Assembly: GCF_900106765.1 (NCBI RefSeq)
Contig: NZ_FNNG01000004.1
Coordinates: 124,001-188,000 of the forward strand
DNA: 64,000 bases
Direction of reading: 5' to 3'
Source of the DNA: Tepidimicrobium xylanilyticum
Lineage (GTDB): Bacteria > Bacillota > Clostridia > Tissierellales > Tepidimicrobiaceae
The position numbers and the translations under genes were made by a program. The notes below the pieces were generated by a model. That model did not search any database, was not told where the DNA came from, and worked only from the letters and a program-made list of their open reading frames with translations. Positions 35,534 through 43,350 of this stretch are shown in pieces (the first letter of the stretch is position 1; each line of letters opens with the position of its first letter).

Positions 35534-37359
35534 AGTTTAAACCTACCCTTTTTTATCATATAATAGGCTCCTCCAATTAAAGCTAATGCCCCTAGAGTTC
35601 CTCCCACAATAAGGTCTTTATTTTTCTTGCTTTTGGTTTGGATTTGTTCTTCAACAATTTGACTGCCTAAATAATCCTCCTCTTTTATTACCAATTGAAA
35701 GGGTAACTCTTCCATGTATTCTGCTCCATCTATATCTTCATATTTTATAATAAAACTTCCTTGTATTTCGCCCGGGCTGGTCCCTATTATTTGAAAGTCT
35801 ACATCAGTTTTAGCTGCTGGCAGCAAATCTCCCCCATAGTATTCCTCTACCATTGCTAGACCTTCCCCTTCTACATCCACCTGTAAATTAAATATTTTTC
35901 CCTTGCCTTTATTCATTATGGGTATGGTTACTGCAATTGGTTCTCCCTTAGCGTGTTCTGCCCCATAGATTGCAGGCTCACCTAAGGATACCTTTACTTC
36001 TTGTTTTATTTCCAATACTATTGCTTGAGAATAGGTTCCTTTAGTTACTTTAGGAGTTTCATACTCCATATTAACTACTATTATGGAAGTTGGGTTGACA
36101 GCTGTTGGGAGTGCTTTTAAATAAAAGGTTCTAGTTGCGGTTTTTTCTGGCCCCAAATAGTCAATATAGGCACTATCACTTTTGCCTATATCTGGCATTA
36201 ATTCTTCTTCAGCCAATGTTAAAGCAATACTTGCATTTTTTATACTCTTATTCTTTGAAGTATTTTGCAGCTTCAGCGTTAGTTCGAAGGGTTTGCCAGC
36301 ATATATGGTTTCTGGATTTGTGGTATAGGATACAACCATAAGTTTTGGTACAGAATCTGGAAGCTCTACTGGTTCTTTAGGTTCTTCTTTACCCTTAATT
36401 ACATTTATATAGGCAGAAAACAAACTTTCTTCCATCTTCCCATTTTCCATATATGTAGCTCTAAAGTTTATGGGTTTAGCTCCTGAGGTAACCTCTGGGG
36501 ATATCGTAAATTCATATTCTAGCGTAATTACATCCCTGGGATTCATTCGAGGTATCTTTCTTCCATAATTGACTACTTCTACTATGAAAGGCCATTCGTC
36601 TAATGAAGTGGATATTACGGGATGAATATTTATATCAGTTAATGTACCTCCATTGTTTATTATTGGTATTTTGAACTTTATCCTTTCTCCTGCATTCCCT
36701 TGAGGTGCCGGAATCAAAGAACCATCCTTTTCTACTGTAGCAACACTTAGTGCCCCCATTTCATTTGTAACCTTAGATTCGCTACCATTTTCTGTTACAT
36801 TTACATAGGCAAACAATTCAAATTCTACATCTTCCTTTATTTGAGTCCCATTTATATCATCTTTTCTCCAAATTGTAGCATTTATCAAAAATGGAACTGG
36901 ATAAACCCCTTTTTGGGCCCTTTGAGATATAGTAAAATCATAAAATACGTCTGCTCGGCTGTTGTAAGTCATATCTTTTATTCTTTTAATATAGCTGGCA
37001 TTATCAATTTCAAAAGGCCAATTTTCTATTTCAGATCTTTCAGTAGGAATGATTGGCTCTATGGTAATATTTCTAAGTACGTAATTTAAGCTGGGTACAT
37101 ATTCCCTATTAACTGCTAAGGGCAATTCTATTCGCACCTTATCTCCTGGTTTACCAACTACTGCCTTAGTACCTGTATCTGCTATTACAATGGCTTTTTT
37201 ATCGCTTACTTCGATTTTATCCTGTCCCGGTTTGTTTTGCTTAGGAGTAGTGGTAGTATCATCTGCTGCATAATTAGCAGATGGCTTATATGCAAATATA
37301 AATGAAATTAATAATATAAGCACTAATATGCCTATAAAACCTTTTCTTTTTAGATTCAA
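35530..37359 (-). CDS. Exported CARDB/NEW3-like protein with C-terminal membrane anchor
   Basis: A 609-residue protein. A signal peptide (FIGILVLILLISFIFAYKPS) is followed by repeated beta domains rich in proline and aromatic residues, such as VNREYVPSLNYVLRNITIEP and PFELTLKLQNTSKNKSIKNA, as in CARDB/NPCBM-associated NEW3 domains. A single C-terminal helix (LIVGGTLGALALIGGAYYMI) and a short basic tail anchor it. The TTG start at 37359 has AAGGAGG seven bases upstream and overlaps the ATPase stop. It is probably the extracytoplasmic partner of the MacB-like transporter. Confidence 0.78.
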   Translation of the reverse strand: MNLKRKGFIGILVLILLISFIFAYKPSANYAADDTTTTPKQNKPGQDKIEVSDKKAIVIADTGTKAVVGKPGDKVRIELPLAVNREYVPSLNYVLRNITIEPIIPTERSEIENWPFEIDNASYIKRIKDMTYNSRADVFYDFTISQRAQKGVYPVPFLINATIWRKDDINGTQIKEDVEFELFAYVNVTENGSESKVTNEMGALSVATVEKDGSLIPAPQGNAGERIKFKIPIINNGGTLTDINIHPVISTSLDEWPFIVEVVNYGRKIPRMNPRDVITLEYEFTISPEVTSGAKPINFRATYMENGKMEESLFSAYINVIKGKEEPKEPVELPDSVPKLMVVSYTTNPETIYAGKPFELTLKLQNTSKNKSIKNASIALTLAEEELMPDIGKSDSAYIDYLGPEKTATRTFYLKALPTAVNPTSIIVVNMEYETPKVTKGTYSQAIVLEIKQEVKVSLGEPAIYGAEHAKGEPIAVTIPIMNKGKGKIFNLQVDVEGEGLAMVEEYYGGDLLPAAKTDVDFQIIGTSPGEIQGSFIIKYEDIDGAEYMEELPFQLVIKEEDYLGSQIVEEQIQTKSKKNKDLIVGGTLGALALIGGAYYMIKKGRFKL

Positions 37360-38057
37360 TGATTTTCCTCCTTATTCAGTTTTGAATTTATGATTTTTCC
37401 ATCCTCCAAATATATGGTCTTTTCTATATAATCCCTTGTGTCCTCATCATGAGATACTAATACAAAGGTTGTCCCCTTTTCCTTGAAAAGTTTTTCTAAT
37501 AATTCCATTACTTGTTCACTTGTCTTTGTATCTAAATTTCCTGTAGGTTCATCTGCAAAAACTATTGGTGGGTTTGTAACCAAGGCTCTAGCTATACCTA
37601 CACGTTGCTGCTGCCCTCCAGACATTTCATTTGGTTTATGATTTGCATGGGAGTATATCCCTACTTGTTCCATAATTTCTTTGGCCATTTTTTCCCTTTC
37701 TTTAGGAGCTACCCCCCTTAATATCAAGGGAAGGGCTACATTTTCTAATGCTGTATATTGAGGTAATAAATTGTAAGATTGAAATATAAAGCCTATATTT
37801 TCCCTCCTGAATCTGATTCGTTCTCTTTCATTCATTTTTTCAATATGACCACCAGCAATTATTATTTCACCAGATGTAACCTTTTCCAATCCAGCCATTA
37901 AATTTAAAAGTGTTGACTTGCCCGAGCCAGAACGTCCAGCTATCCTAAGCATTTCTCCCTTTTTTATGGACAGATCTATTCCATTTACAGCCTTAATTAT
38001 GTTTTTTCCTAAGATAAACTCTTTCCGGACTTTTTTTAATTTTATGTATCCTTCCAA
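37356..38057 (-). CDS. MacB/LolD-type ABC transporter ATPase
   Basis: A 233-residue ABC ATPase. Walker A AGRSGSGKSTLLNLMAGLEK, Q-loop FIFQSYNLLPQYTALENVAL, signature EMSGGQQQRVGIARAL and Walker B VFADEPTGNLD are complete. The FQSYNLLP and PTGNLD forms are characteristic of the LolD/MacB subfamily. The start is TTG at 38057. It overlaps the next gene by four bases, so ATPase, CARDB-like protein and permease form one tight trio. Confidence 0.92.
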   Translation of the reverse strand: MEGYIKLKKVRKEFILGKNIIKAVNGIDLSIKKGEMLRIAGRSGSGKSTLLNLMAGLEKVTSGEIIIAGGHIEKMNERERIRFRRENIGFIFQSYNLLPQYTALENVALPLILRGVAPKEREKMAKEIMEQVGIYSHANHKPNEMSGGQQQRVGIARALVTNPPIVFADEPTGNLDTKTSEQVMELLEKLFKEKGTTFVLVSHDEDTRDYIEKTIYLEDGKIINSKLNKEENH

Positions 38058-38077
38058 TCAAATCCCATCCTTTACTA

Positions 38078-39124
38078 TTAATCACCTATCCATTCTTGTC
38101 CTAAATCTTTGCCTAGATTACAGGTATAGTTCCATTCGATTACATCTCCACCTTTAAGCACATATGCTCCTGCTCCATAGTTTGGATACCAGCCATTTAC
38201 ACAGTACATCCAGCCACTCCAACGACCACCATCAAACTCATATAAATTATTAATTCCTTCTACATAGGCGGATCCCCCTTCGCCTCTATAACTTACGTGA
38301 AACTTATACTGTTCTTTAGCCATGAGTAATACATCTAATACCGTATCCCCTTCTTTAATTCTAAATTCTGTATTAGCTAATATTATCCCACTTTTAGGTA
38401 CTATACCCTGCCACTCTGGATTATCAGCCATACCTTTAGCTACAGCTGTATCACAGCGAATTTGCATGGTTACTATATTTTCCTTTTTACGCTTTTCTTT
38501 TTGTTCTCTTTCTTTTTTCTCCTTCTCTTTTTTAGCTTTTTTTGTGGCTTTTTTCTGTTCTTCTGTTGCTTTTTCTTCTACATTTTTGTTCTCTTCTTGG
38601 TCCTTATTATTTTCTTCAGGACCCTTCTTTGTATTTTGACTAAGCTTCCTTATTTCCTCCTGAAACTTATTTATTGTTTCTTCTTCTTTTTTATTTTTTT
38701 CTTCATTTATTTTATCTTCCTTTATTTTATCTTCCTTGGCCTTTTCAAGGACTAGGTCTTGGATAGATGCTTCATTCTTTTTTCTCTTTTCCTTAGATTC
38801 CAATAACTTTTCCCAAGGTGATCTCCTTTCTTTGGAATCTGTGGCATTCGAATTGATATTTTCCCTTTCTTCCTCATGGATTTTGGATGAATCATGGAAT
38901 TCTACTTTTTCATTTCTTAACTTGGCTAACATGGACTCAGAACTCTGGCTTTCACTAATTTCCTCTGCACTGGTATCCATCCAATATTCAATCTCTAGCT
39001 TATTAGTTTGTCCAAAGACCACATCTTCAGAAAAATAATCTTTTATTCCCCTAAAAATCTGTATGTTCCCCAAAATAATTATTATAGATAACAATAGTAA
39101 CAGGAAAACGTTTCTCTTCTTCAT
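38078..39124 (-). CDS. First gene of the B12 operon: DUF4430 protein with long charged stalk
   Basis: A 348-residue protein. The N-terminal signal anchor (NVFLLLLLSIIIILGNIQIF) is followed by a low-complexity Lys/Glu-rich coiled-coil stalk (about 70-220). The DUF4430 domain (about 225-348) reads DTVLDVLLMAKEQYKFHVSY, YVEGINNLYEFDGGRWSGWM and VNGWYPNYGAGAYVLKGGDV, ending CNLGKDLGQEW. The stalk would hold the domain away from the membrane through the wall. A strong GGAGGGGAG site precedes the ATG. It is directly behind the cobalamin riboswitch and its terminator, which ties the DUF4430 family here to B12. Confidence 0.85.
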   Translation of the reverse strand: MKKRNVFLLLLLSIIIILGNIQIFRGIKDYFSEDVVFGQTNKLEIEYWMDTSAEEISESQSSESMLAKLRNEKVEFHDSSKIHEEERENINSNATDSKERRSPWEKLLESKEKRKKNEASIQDLVLEKAKEDKIKEDKINEEKNKKEEETINKFQEEIRKLSQNTKKGPEENNKDQEENKNVEEKATEEQKKATKKAKKEKEKKEREQKEKRKKENIVTMQIRCDTAVAKGMADNPEWQGIVPKSGIILANTEFRIKEGDTVLDVLLMAKEQYKFHVSYRGEGGSAYVEGINNLYEFDGGRWSGWMYCVNGWYPNYGAGAYVLKGGDVIEWNYTCNLGKDLGQEWIGD

Positions 39125-39171
39125 TTAACTCCCCTCCGTTCCTAATCCATACTCGGCATTGTTGCTGTATT

Positions 39172-39206
39172 AAAAAATGCCTTAACCACCATAGGTTAAG
39201 GCATTT
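39172..39206 (-). terminator. Riboswitch-controlled intrinsic terminator
   Basis: A perfect 13-bp stem (39175-39187 with 39194-39206; AATGCCTTAACC core) with a six-base loop, ending in TTTTTT on the minus strand. It sits 75 bases after the cobalamin riboswitch and about 50 bases before the first gene, where a B12-induced terminator is expected. Confidence 0.9.
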
Positions 39207-39280
39207 ATAGGCCCGTTCATATAAAAACAACACAAAAATACACATTACCTTAAACCCAGGAAGGTATATGTTACATTGCA

Positions 39281-39441
39281 GTTTAGGCAGGTCTCCTGAC
39301 TTATGGTTCATAGTTTACCTTCGCCTTCCCAAGATAAGTCTCAGTGGCAGTTTGAAGGGTCACTCACCAATTACAGTGGCCGGTCCGTTCAGGATTTTCA
39401 CCTGATTCCCTTTTAATCTTTACTTAAAAAGAACCTAAACC
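39281..39441 (-). promoter_or_regulatory. Cobalamin (B12) riboswitch
   Basis: On the minus strand the conserved core is evident: GGTGAAAATCCTGAACGG, then GCCACTGTAA, and the B12 box GTCAGGAGACCTGCC (39300-39286). The closing P1 helix is GTTTAGG (39440-39434) with CCTAAAC (39287-39281). Order and spacing match the cobalamin class. With the terminator at 39172-39206 it should switch the whole downstream operon off when corrinoid is plentiful. A TATAAT at 39470-39465 may be the promoter, but no good -35 is seen. Confidence 0.95.
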
Positions 39442-39561
39442 TTATATTCAATTTTTACCATCTAATTATAGTCTATATTTCATTATATATTCTGTCAACA
39501 ATATTTTTATTGTATTAGCTTAACATATTTGTCAATTGGCTATTGGAGTCATGTAAATTTT

Positions 39562-40680
39562 TTAGAAACCTTCTTTCTTGGAATTTTCCCTTTTTATTAA
39601 GAAGGTGGAAACCAAAGCAGTTAATGGAATGGTTAGAACCAATCCAATGCTGCCCGATAGGGACCTTACTATTTCCGTTGCAATAATGTCCAAATTTATG
39701 ACTTTAATCATAGAGGTTTCATAGGCCATGAATAGGAGCAATAAAGGTATGGAGCTGCCAGTATAGGCTAATATCAATGTATTGGTCATAGTCCCCATTA
39801 TATCCCTTCCTACATTCATGCCTGAATTAAATAATTCCTTCCTTGTAAAGCTTTTATTGGCATTGTGTATTTCCTCTATAGATGAGGCTATAGACATCCC
39901 TACATCCATTATGGCACCTAGAGCTCCTAATATGATTCCTGAAAACAATAGGCCTCGAAAATCGAAATCCACCCTTTGGGGGATGAACATGAGCATGGTA
40001 GCTTCTTCACTGCTAAGGCCCGTTAACCTAACCTGGCTGCCAACAAAGTAGGCTATAATTCCAGCAATAATCACACCACTACAAGTACCTATTATGGCAG
40101 AAATGCTCTTAGTATTAATTCCTGCAATAAATAAAATGGTAATTATGGTAATGACTATGGCAGCTAAAACGGAAATAGGAATTGGATTTATTCCTTTCAA
40201 CATCAAGGGCAACAATATCTTTACAATTATAAATATGGTAATGCCCAAAGTCAATATAGCTTTCAACCCTTTTCCTCTCCCAATGGCCAGGATTAACAGT
40301 ATGAACAAGGCTAAAAGATAGAAAACATAGCTTTGTCGAGCATAATCCGTTATGTAAACTTCTACAAAATCCTCTTCATATTCTTCAATGCCTACTATTA
40401 CCCTATCCCCTTCTTTTACCACAATATCATAGGCCATATTGTTGGATAGGTTGTTTTCCACCTCAAATATTTGGCCTTTGAACTTCCCACTAAGTATTTG
40501 AAGCTTTACATATTGGACTTGGCCTAGTAAACCTTCTATTTCTTCAATATTCTCCCCTTCCTCTACTTCTAAAACAATAGCTCTTTCCATATGTATTTCC
40601 GTTGGTTCCATATAATCGCTGTAAACTTTTAATGGGATCAATAGCACTAACAGGAGAATAACCCAAATTTTATCATTCAT
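39562..40680 (-). CDS. YibE/F-family membrane protein
   Basis: A 372-residue protein. One N-terminal helix is followed by an extracytoplasmic beta-rich domain (about 30-115: VQYVKLQILSGKFKGQIFEV) and about seven more helices. Family motifs include LGALGAIMDVGMSIASSIEE and NVGRDIMGTMTNTLILAYTG. The function of YibE/F is not established; a transport role is suspected. It is separated from the B12 operon by about 120 bases containing that operon's promoter region, so it is an independent unit. Confidence 0.82.
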   Translation of the reverse strand: MNDKIWVILLLVLLIPLKVYSDYMEPTEIHMERAIVLEVEEGENIEEIEGLLGQVQYVKLQILSGKFKGQIFEVENNLSNNMAYDIVVKEGDRVIVGIEEYEEDFVEVYITDYARQSYVFYLLALFILLILAIGRGKGLKAILTLGITIFIIVKILLPLMLKGINPIPISVLAAIVITIITILFIAGINTKSISAIIGTCSGVIIAGIIAYFVGSQVRLTGLSSEEATMLMFIPQRVDFDFRGLLFSGIILGALGAIMDVGMSIASSIEEIHNANKSFTRKELFNSGMNVGRDIMGTMTNTLILAYTGSSIPLLLLFMAYETSMIKVINLDIIATEIVRSLSGSIGLVLTIPLTALVSTFLIKRENSKKEGF

Positions 40681-40738
40681 ATTAAACCTCCAATATTTAT
40701 TACTATGAATATTATAATATACTAGGCCCCATTTTCTT

Positions 40739-41014
40739 TCAATCTACATATAGGTATTTAATCCAAAAAAACCTCATCAATTTAAGCCTTATTTCGTCAT
40801 TTTTCTTCCTAACCTCTGGTGAACAATATACTCTAATCCCATCTATATCATATCTATGGTAGAGAGATTCATCTTTAGGTATTACCATCTCAACAGATGG
40901 TTCTATACATGTTAATCAACCTTTAGCAGCCACAATTAGCTTAATGGTAATTGCCTTATCCTTACAGTTCCTTTCTATAAATTCTCTGGCCTTTGGGTCA
41001 ATAGTAATCTTCAT
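40739..41014 (-). CDS. Candidate selenoprotein, CC/Se-motif (HesB-like) family, in-frame UGA
   Basis: Ninety-one residues if the TGA at 40918-40916 is read as selenocysteine (residue 33). It begins MKITIDPKAREFIERNC. The key segment is IVAAKG-U-LTCIEPSVEMV, and it ends YDIDGIRVYCSPEV..KLMRFFWIKYLYV. The frame stays open and protein-like after the TGA, and the start has AGGAGG. This matches what I recall of small HesB-like proteins that carry CC or Sec at this site. A SECIS-like hairpin lies 14 bases after the TGA. The alternative is a nonsense-mutated gene. Function of the family is unknown, probably redox or metal related. Confidence 0.7.
40884..40901 (-). promoter_or_regulatory. Candidate bacterial SECIS hairpin
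   Basis: ACCATC and GATGGT form a perfect 6-bp stem around the six-base loop TGTTGA on the minus strand. The stem begins 14 bases and the loop 20 bases after the UGA, within the spacing used by SelB-dependent decoding. The loop has G and U near its 5' side as in bacterial SECIS elements. It lies inside the coding sequence, as bacterial SECIS elements do. Confidence 0.55.
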
Positions 41015-41096
41015 CCCTATCCTCCTCTTTTTTTCTATCTACATTATTATATATATAGGGGTATGATATCGATCCACGTTACTCCTAATTGTCAAC

Positions 41097-41134
41097 TGAG
41101 CCAGGTAATAGTTTATCTACTATCGCCTGGCTCA
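41097..41134 (-). terminator. Hairpin at the end of cwlD
   Basis: TGAGCCAGG (41097-41105) and CCTGGCTCA (41126-41134) form a perfect 9-bp stem with further partial pairing in the loop. It begins at the cwlD stop codon. There is no T-run, so it may stabilise the mRNA end rather than terminate. Confidence 0.45.
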
Positions 41135-41863
41135 ATTCAAATACTCAAGTATCCCTTTTTTTATAGCATAAGCCATTTTCCTTTTGTATTCATCATCTTT
41201 TAATAATCTGTTTTCCTCTAGATTTGTAATAAACCCTACTTCTAATAATACTCCCGTATATTCAGTTTCCCTTAATATGAAAAAATCCTCCGATAAAACT
41301 TCAGCTCTTATTGTATCATCCTTTAAATATTGGTCATAAAGGTAAAGGTCTATGGAATGGGCAATTTTTTCTGCCAACTCCTTCCCATCTTCCGACCCTG
41401 GAAAATGGTATATTTTTGCTCCTCTAGCCGATGAGCTTTTGCTGGAATTTACATGAATGCTTATGTAAATTAAGGGTTCATTGGAATTTATGATATTTCG
41501 TCTAGCATCTAAATCCCTTCTATATCTTGATGAATTGATACTACTTAAGTGTTCCAAGGATTCATCTCTTTCCCTAGTCATTACTACATTAAACCCTTCC
41601 ACTATTAATTCTTTCTTCAATTTTATCCCTATATCCAAATTAATATCCTTTTCTAAGATATCCTTAGGATTTCCGGTACCTCCATCTATTCCTCCATGCC
41701 CTGGATCTAATACAATAGTCTGGTTTAGCTTATAACTAAATATCCTAGTTACCCTCTGGTTTCTAAAGATGGCTATGCCAATTATGATAATAAGTAAAAA
41801 ACCTATTAATAGTAATATTTTTCTATTTAACTTTATTACATGAATTCTTGGTTTCCCAGCCAT
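41132..41863 (-). CDS. cwlD: Spore-cortex N-acetylmuramoyl-L-alanine amidase CwlD
   Basis: A 243-residue amidase_3 protein with an N-terminal membrane anchor (LLLIGFLLIIIIGIAIF). Zinc-ligand motifs are IVLDPGHGGIDGGTG (His about 61), a Glu in EKDINLDIG, and YISIHVNSSKSSSARG; the catalytic Glu is in TGVLLEVGFITN. CwlD removes peptides from cortex muramic acid so that muramic-lactam can form, which is needed for germination. Length and anchor match CwlD rather than larger lytic amidases. Confidence 0.9.
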   Translation of the reverse strand: MAGKPRIHVIKLNRKILLLIGFLLIIIIGIAIFRNQRVTRIFSYKLNQTIVLDPGHGGIDGGTGNPKDILEKDINLDIGIKLKKELIVEGFNVVMTRERDESLEHLSSINSSRYRRDLDARRNIINSNEPLIYISIHVNSSKSSSARGAKIYHFPGSEDGKELAEKIAHSIDLYLYDQYLKDDTIRAEVLSEDFFILRETEYTGVLLEVGFITNLEENRLLKDDEYKRKMAYAIKKGILEYLN

Positions 41864-42022
41864 TTTTCCCCCTAAAATAATTCTATTGCTTTTATTTTAT
41901 ATTATTTTTCATTCCCCGTTAATAGAACAAAAAGGAAAAAAGAGTTTTAATCCATTAATATTATCTTACTTATTGTGATTTGAGCCGGGAAGCTTTCAGC
42001 CATCACTGAGTAAAAGACTGTT

Positions 42023-42049
42023 AAAAGAGAGCAGATTACCTGCTCTCTT
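42023..42049 (-). terminator. Terminator of the FMN-binding lipoprotein gene
   Basis: AAGAGAGCAG (42025-42034) and CTGCTCTCTT (42040-42049) form a 10-bp stem ending in TTTT on the minus strand, directly after the stop at 42057. Confidence 0.75.
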
Positions 42050-42056
42050 GACTAAA

Positions 42057-42470
42057 TTACTTAGCTTGCTCTAATGCATTTTTAACTGCATCTTTCCATC
42101 CATTGGAAGTTTCTGTAGCTGTGGCTATAGCGTCTACATCATAGCTTTGTTTTTCTATCATTTCTTCCGCCATATCCACCCTAAATTGTTTTAAATTGGG
42201 TCTACCATCTTCGCCAATCCACTCATCATAGTCCACTTCTTCCCCTTCTGGTGTCATCCTTTTAAGTACAATATTGGTTATTTGACCACCTTCTATGGTC
42301 ACTTCAGCTTCCTCATAGCCAAATTCCCTTTTTTCGCCTTGCCCAATATAGGTTCCATCCTTGTAAGTCACATCCCCATTAGATGTATCGGAAGAACCGC
42401 AAGCTGTTAAGGTTAAGGCTAATGATGTAATTAATAGTAGGACTAAAAAGATCTTTGTAATCCCTTTCAC
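42057..42470 (-). CDS. FMN-binding domain lipoprotein
   Basis: A 137-residue lipoprotein with lipobox SLALTLTAC (Cys 24). It has a small FMN_bind domain: TYKDGTYIGQGEKREFGYEE, VTIEGGQITNIVLKRM and, at the end, IATATETSNGWKDAVKNAL, where Thr residues near ATETS correspond to the covalent FMN attachment site of RnfG/NqrC-type proteins. It probably carries electrons outside the membrane. It lies 104 bases downstream of wrbA with hairpins around it. Confidence 0.85.
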   Translation of the reverse strand: MKGITKIFLVLLLITSLALTLTACGSSDTSNGDVTYKDGTYIGQGEKREFGYEEAEVTIEGGQITNIVLKRMTPEGEEVDYDEWIGEDGRPNLKQFRVDMAEEMIEKQSYDVDAIATATETSNGWKDAVKNALEQAK

Positions 42471-42510
42471 CTCATTCCCCCCTTCTTTCTAAAAATACAA
42501 TTCAAAGGTC

Positions 42511-42539
42511 TTGGCTATAAGGAAAAACCTTATAGCCAA
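42511..42539. repeat. Symmetric hairpin between wrbA and the FMN-binding gene
   Basis: TTGGCTATAAGG (42511-42522) and CCTTATAGCCAA (42528-42539) form a perfect 12-bp stem with loop AAAAA. T-runs beyond the stem are absent on both strands. It may act as a weak terminator or processing site for wrbA. Confidence 0.5.
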
Positions 42540-42574
42540 GGATGTAATCCTTTATCCCATTGTAATATGTTGTT

Positions 42575-43186
42575 TTACCTACTTCCCCTTTTAATCCATT
42601 CTGCCACCATCACTGTTCTCTTTGCCTGATGCTTTACTGCAGCTTCTACATTCTCTATCATCTTTCCTTCTCCATCGACTGTTACACTAGTTCCATAAGG
42701 ATTTCCTCCTGCCACATAAACGGATTTATCAGTATATCCCGGTGGAACGATTATGGCTCCCCAATGCATCATGGAAACATAAAGGCTTTGGATGGTAGCC
42801 TCCTGCCCGCCATGAGGATTTCCTGCAGAAGACATGGCAGATACAACCTTATTTACCAGCTTACCTTGCGCCCACACTCCTCCTGTAGTATCTAAGAACT
42901 GTTTCATCTGAGATGACACATTACCATAACGGGTTGGAGTGCTAAATATAATAGCGTCTGCCCAAACTAAATCATCAGGTGTGGCTATTGGGACATCTTT
43001 TGTGGCTTCAACATGAGCCTTCCAGGCTGCATTTGAGTCAATGGCTGCTTGCGAAGCTAGTTCTGGTACCTTTAACACCCTTACCTCCGCACCTGCTTCC
43101 TTTGCAGCTTCCTCTGCCCATTTTGCTAATTGGTAGTTAGTTCCGGTGGAACTATAATATATAACAGCTAATTTTACTTTATCCAT
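42575..43186 (-). CDS. wrbA: NAD(P)H:quinone oxidoreductase, WrbA family
   Basis: A 203-residue flavodoxin-like protein. FMN phosphate binding is by AVIYYSSTGTNYQLAKWAEE. IIFSTPTRYGNVSSQMKQFL and SMMHWGAIIVPPGYTDKSVY are WrbA signatures. It does two-electron reduction of quinones, limiting radical formation. The neighbouring FMN-binding lipoprotein, peroxiredoxin and PerR make this an oxidative-stress neighbourhood. Confidence 0.92.
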   Translation of the reverse strand: MDKVKLAVIYYSSTGTNYQLAKWAEEAAKEAGAEVRVLKVPELASQAAIDSNAAWKAHVEATKDVPIATPDDLVWADAIIFSTPTRYGNVSSQMKQFLDTTGGVWAQGKLVNKVVSAMSSAGNPHGGQEATIQSLYVSMMHWGAIIVPPGYTDKSVYVAGGNPYGTSVTVDGEGKMIENVEAAVKHQAKRTVMVAEWIKRGSR

Positions 43187-43312
43187 ACAAATTCCCCTTT
43201 CAAAATATCTATCTAATCTACAGTTTGAAGATTATCAATCTTACTAAAATATTACCCTACCTTATTTATATTATTCATACTTTTTAAAATATTACCAACC
43301 TACACTTTCAAT

Positions 43313-43342
43313 AAAAAAGACGACCCTTTTTTTGGATCGTCT
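43313..43342 (-). terminator. Terminator of the threonine aldolase gene
   Basis: AGACGACCC (43318-43326) and GGATCGTCT (43334-43342) pair with one G-T position around a T-rich loop, then TTTTTT on the minus strand. It lies eight bases past the stop. Confidence 0.85.
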
Positions 43343-43350
43343 AATTTATT

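Noticed and set aside
38322-38755. Plus-strand Phe/Ser-rich open frames opposite the DUF4430 stalk gene
   Set aside because: They are the complement of the Lys/Glu-rich low-complexity stalk and have no start signals or protein-like features.
39051-39311. An open frame of 86 codons on the minus strand upstream of the first B12-operon gene
   Set aside because: It runs through the cobalamin riboswitch box and its terminator; the start lies within the aptamer and the sequence is explained by RNA structure.
41950-42010. Possible T-box or other leader near the FMN-binding gene
   Set aside because: The region lies downstream of that gene and I find no T-box core such as GGTGGNACCGCG; only ordinary hairpins are present.
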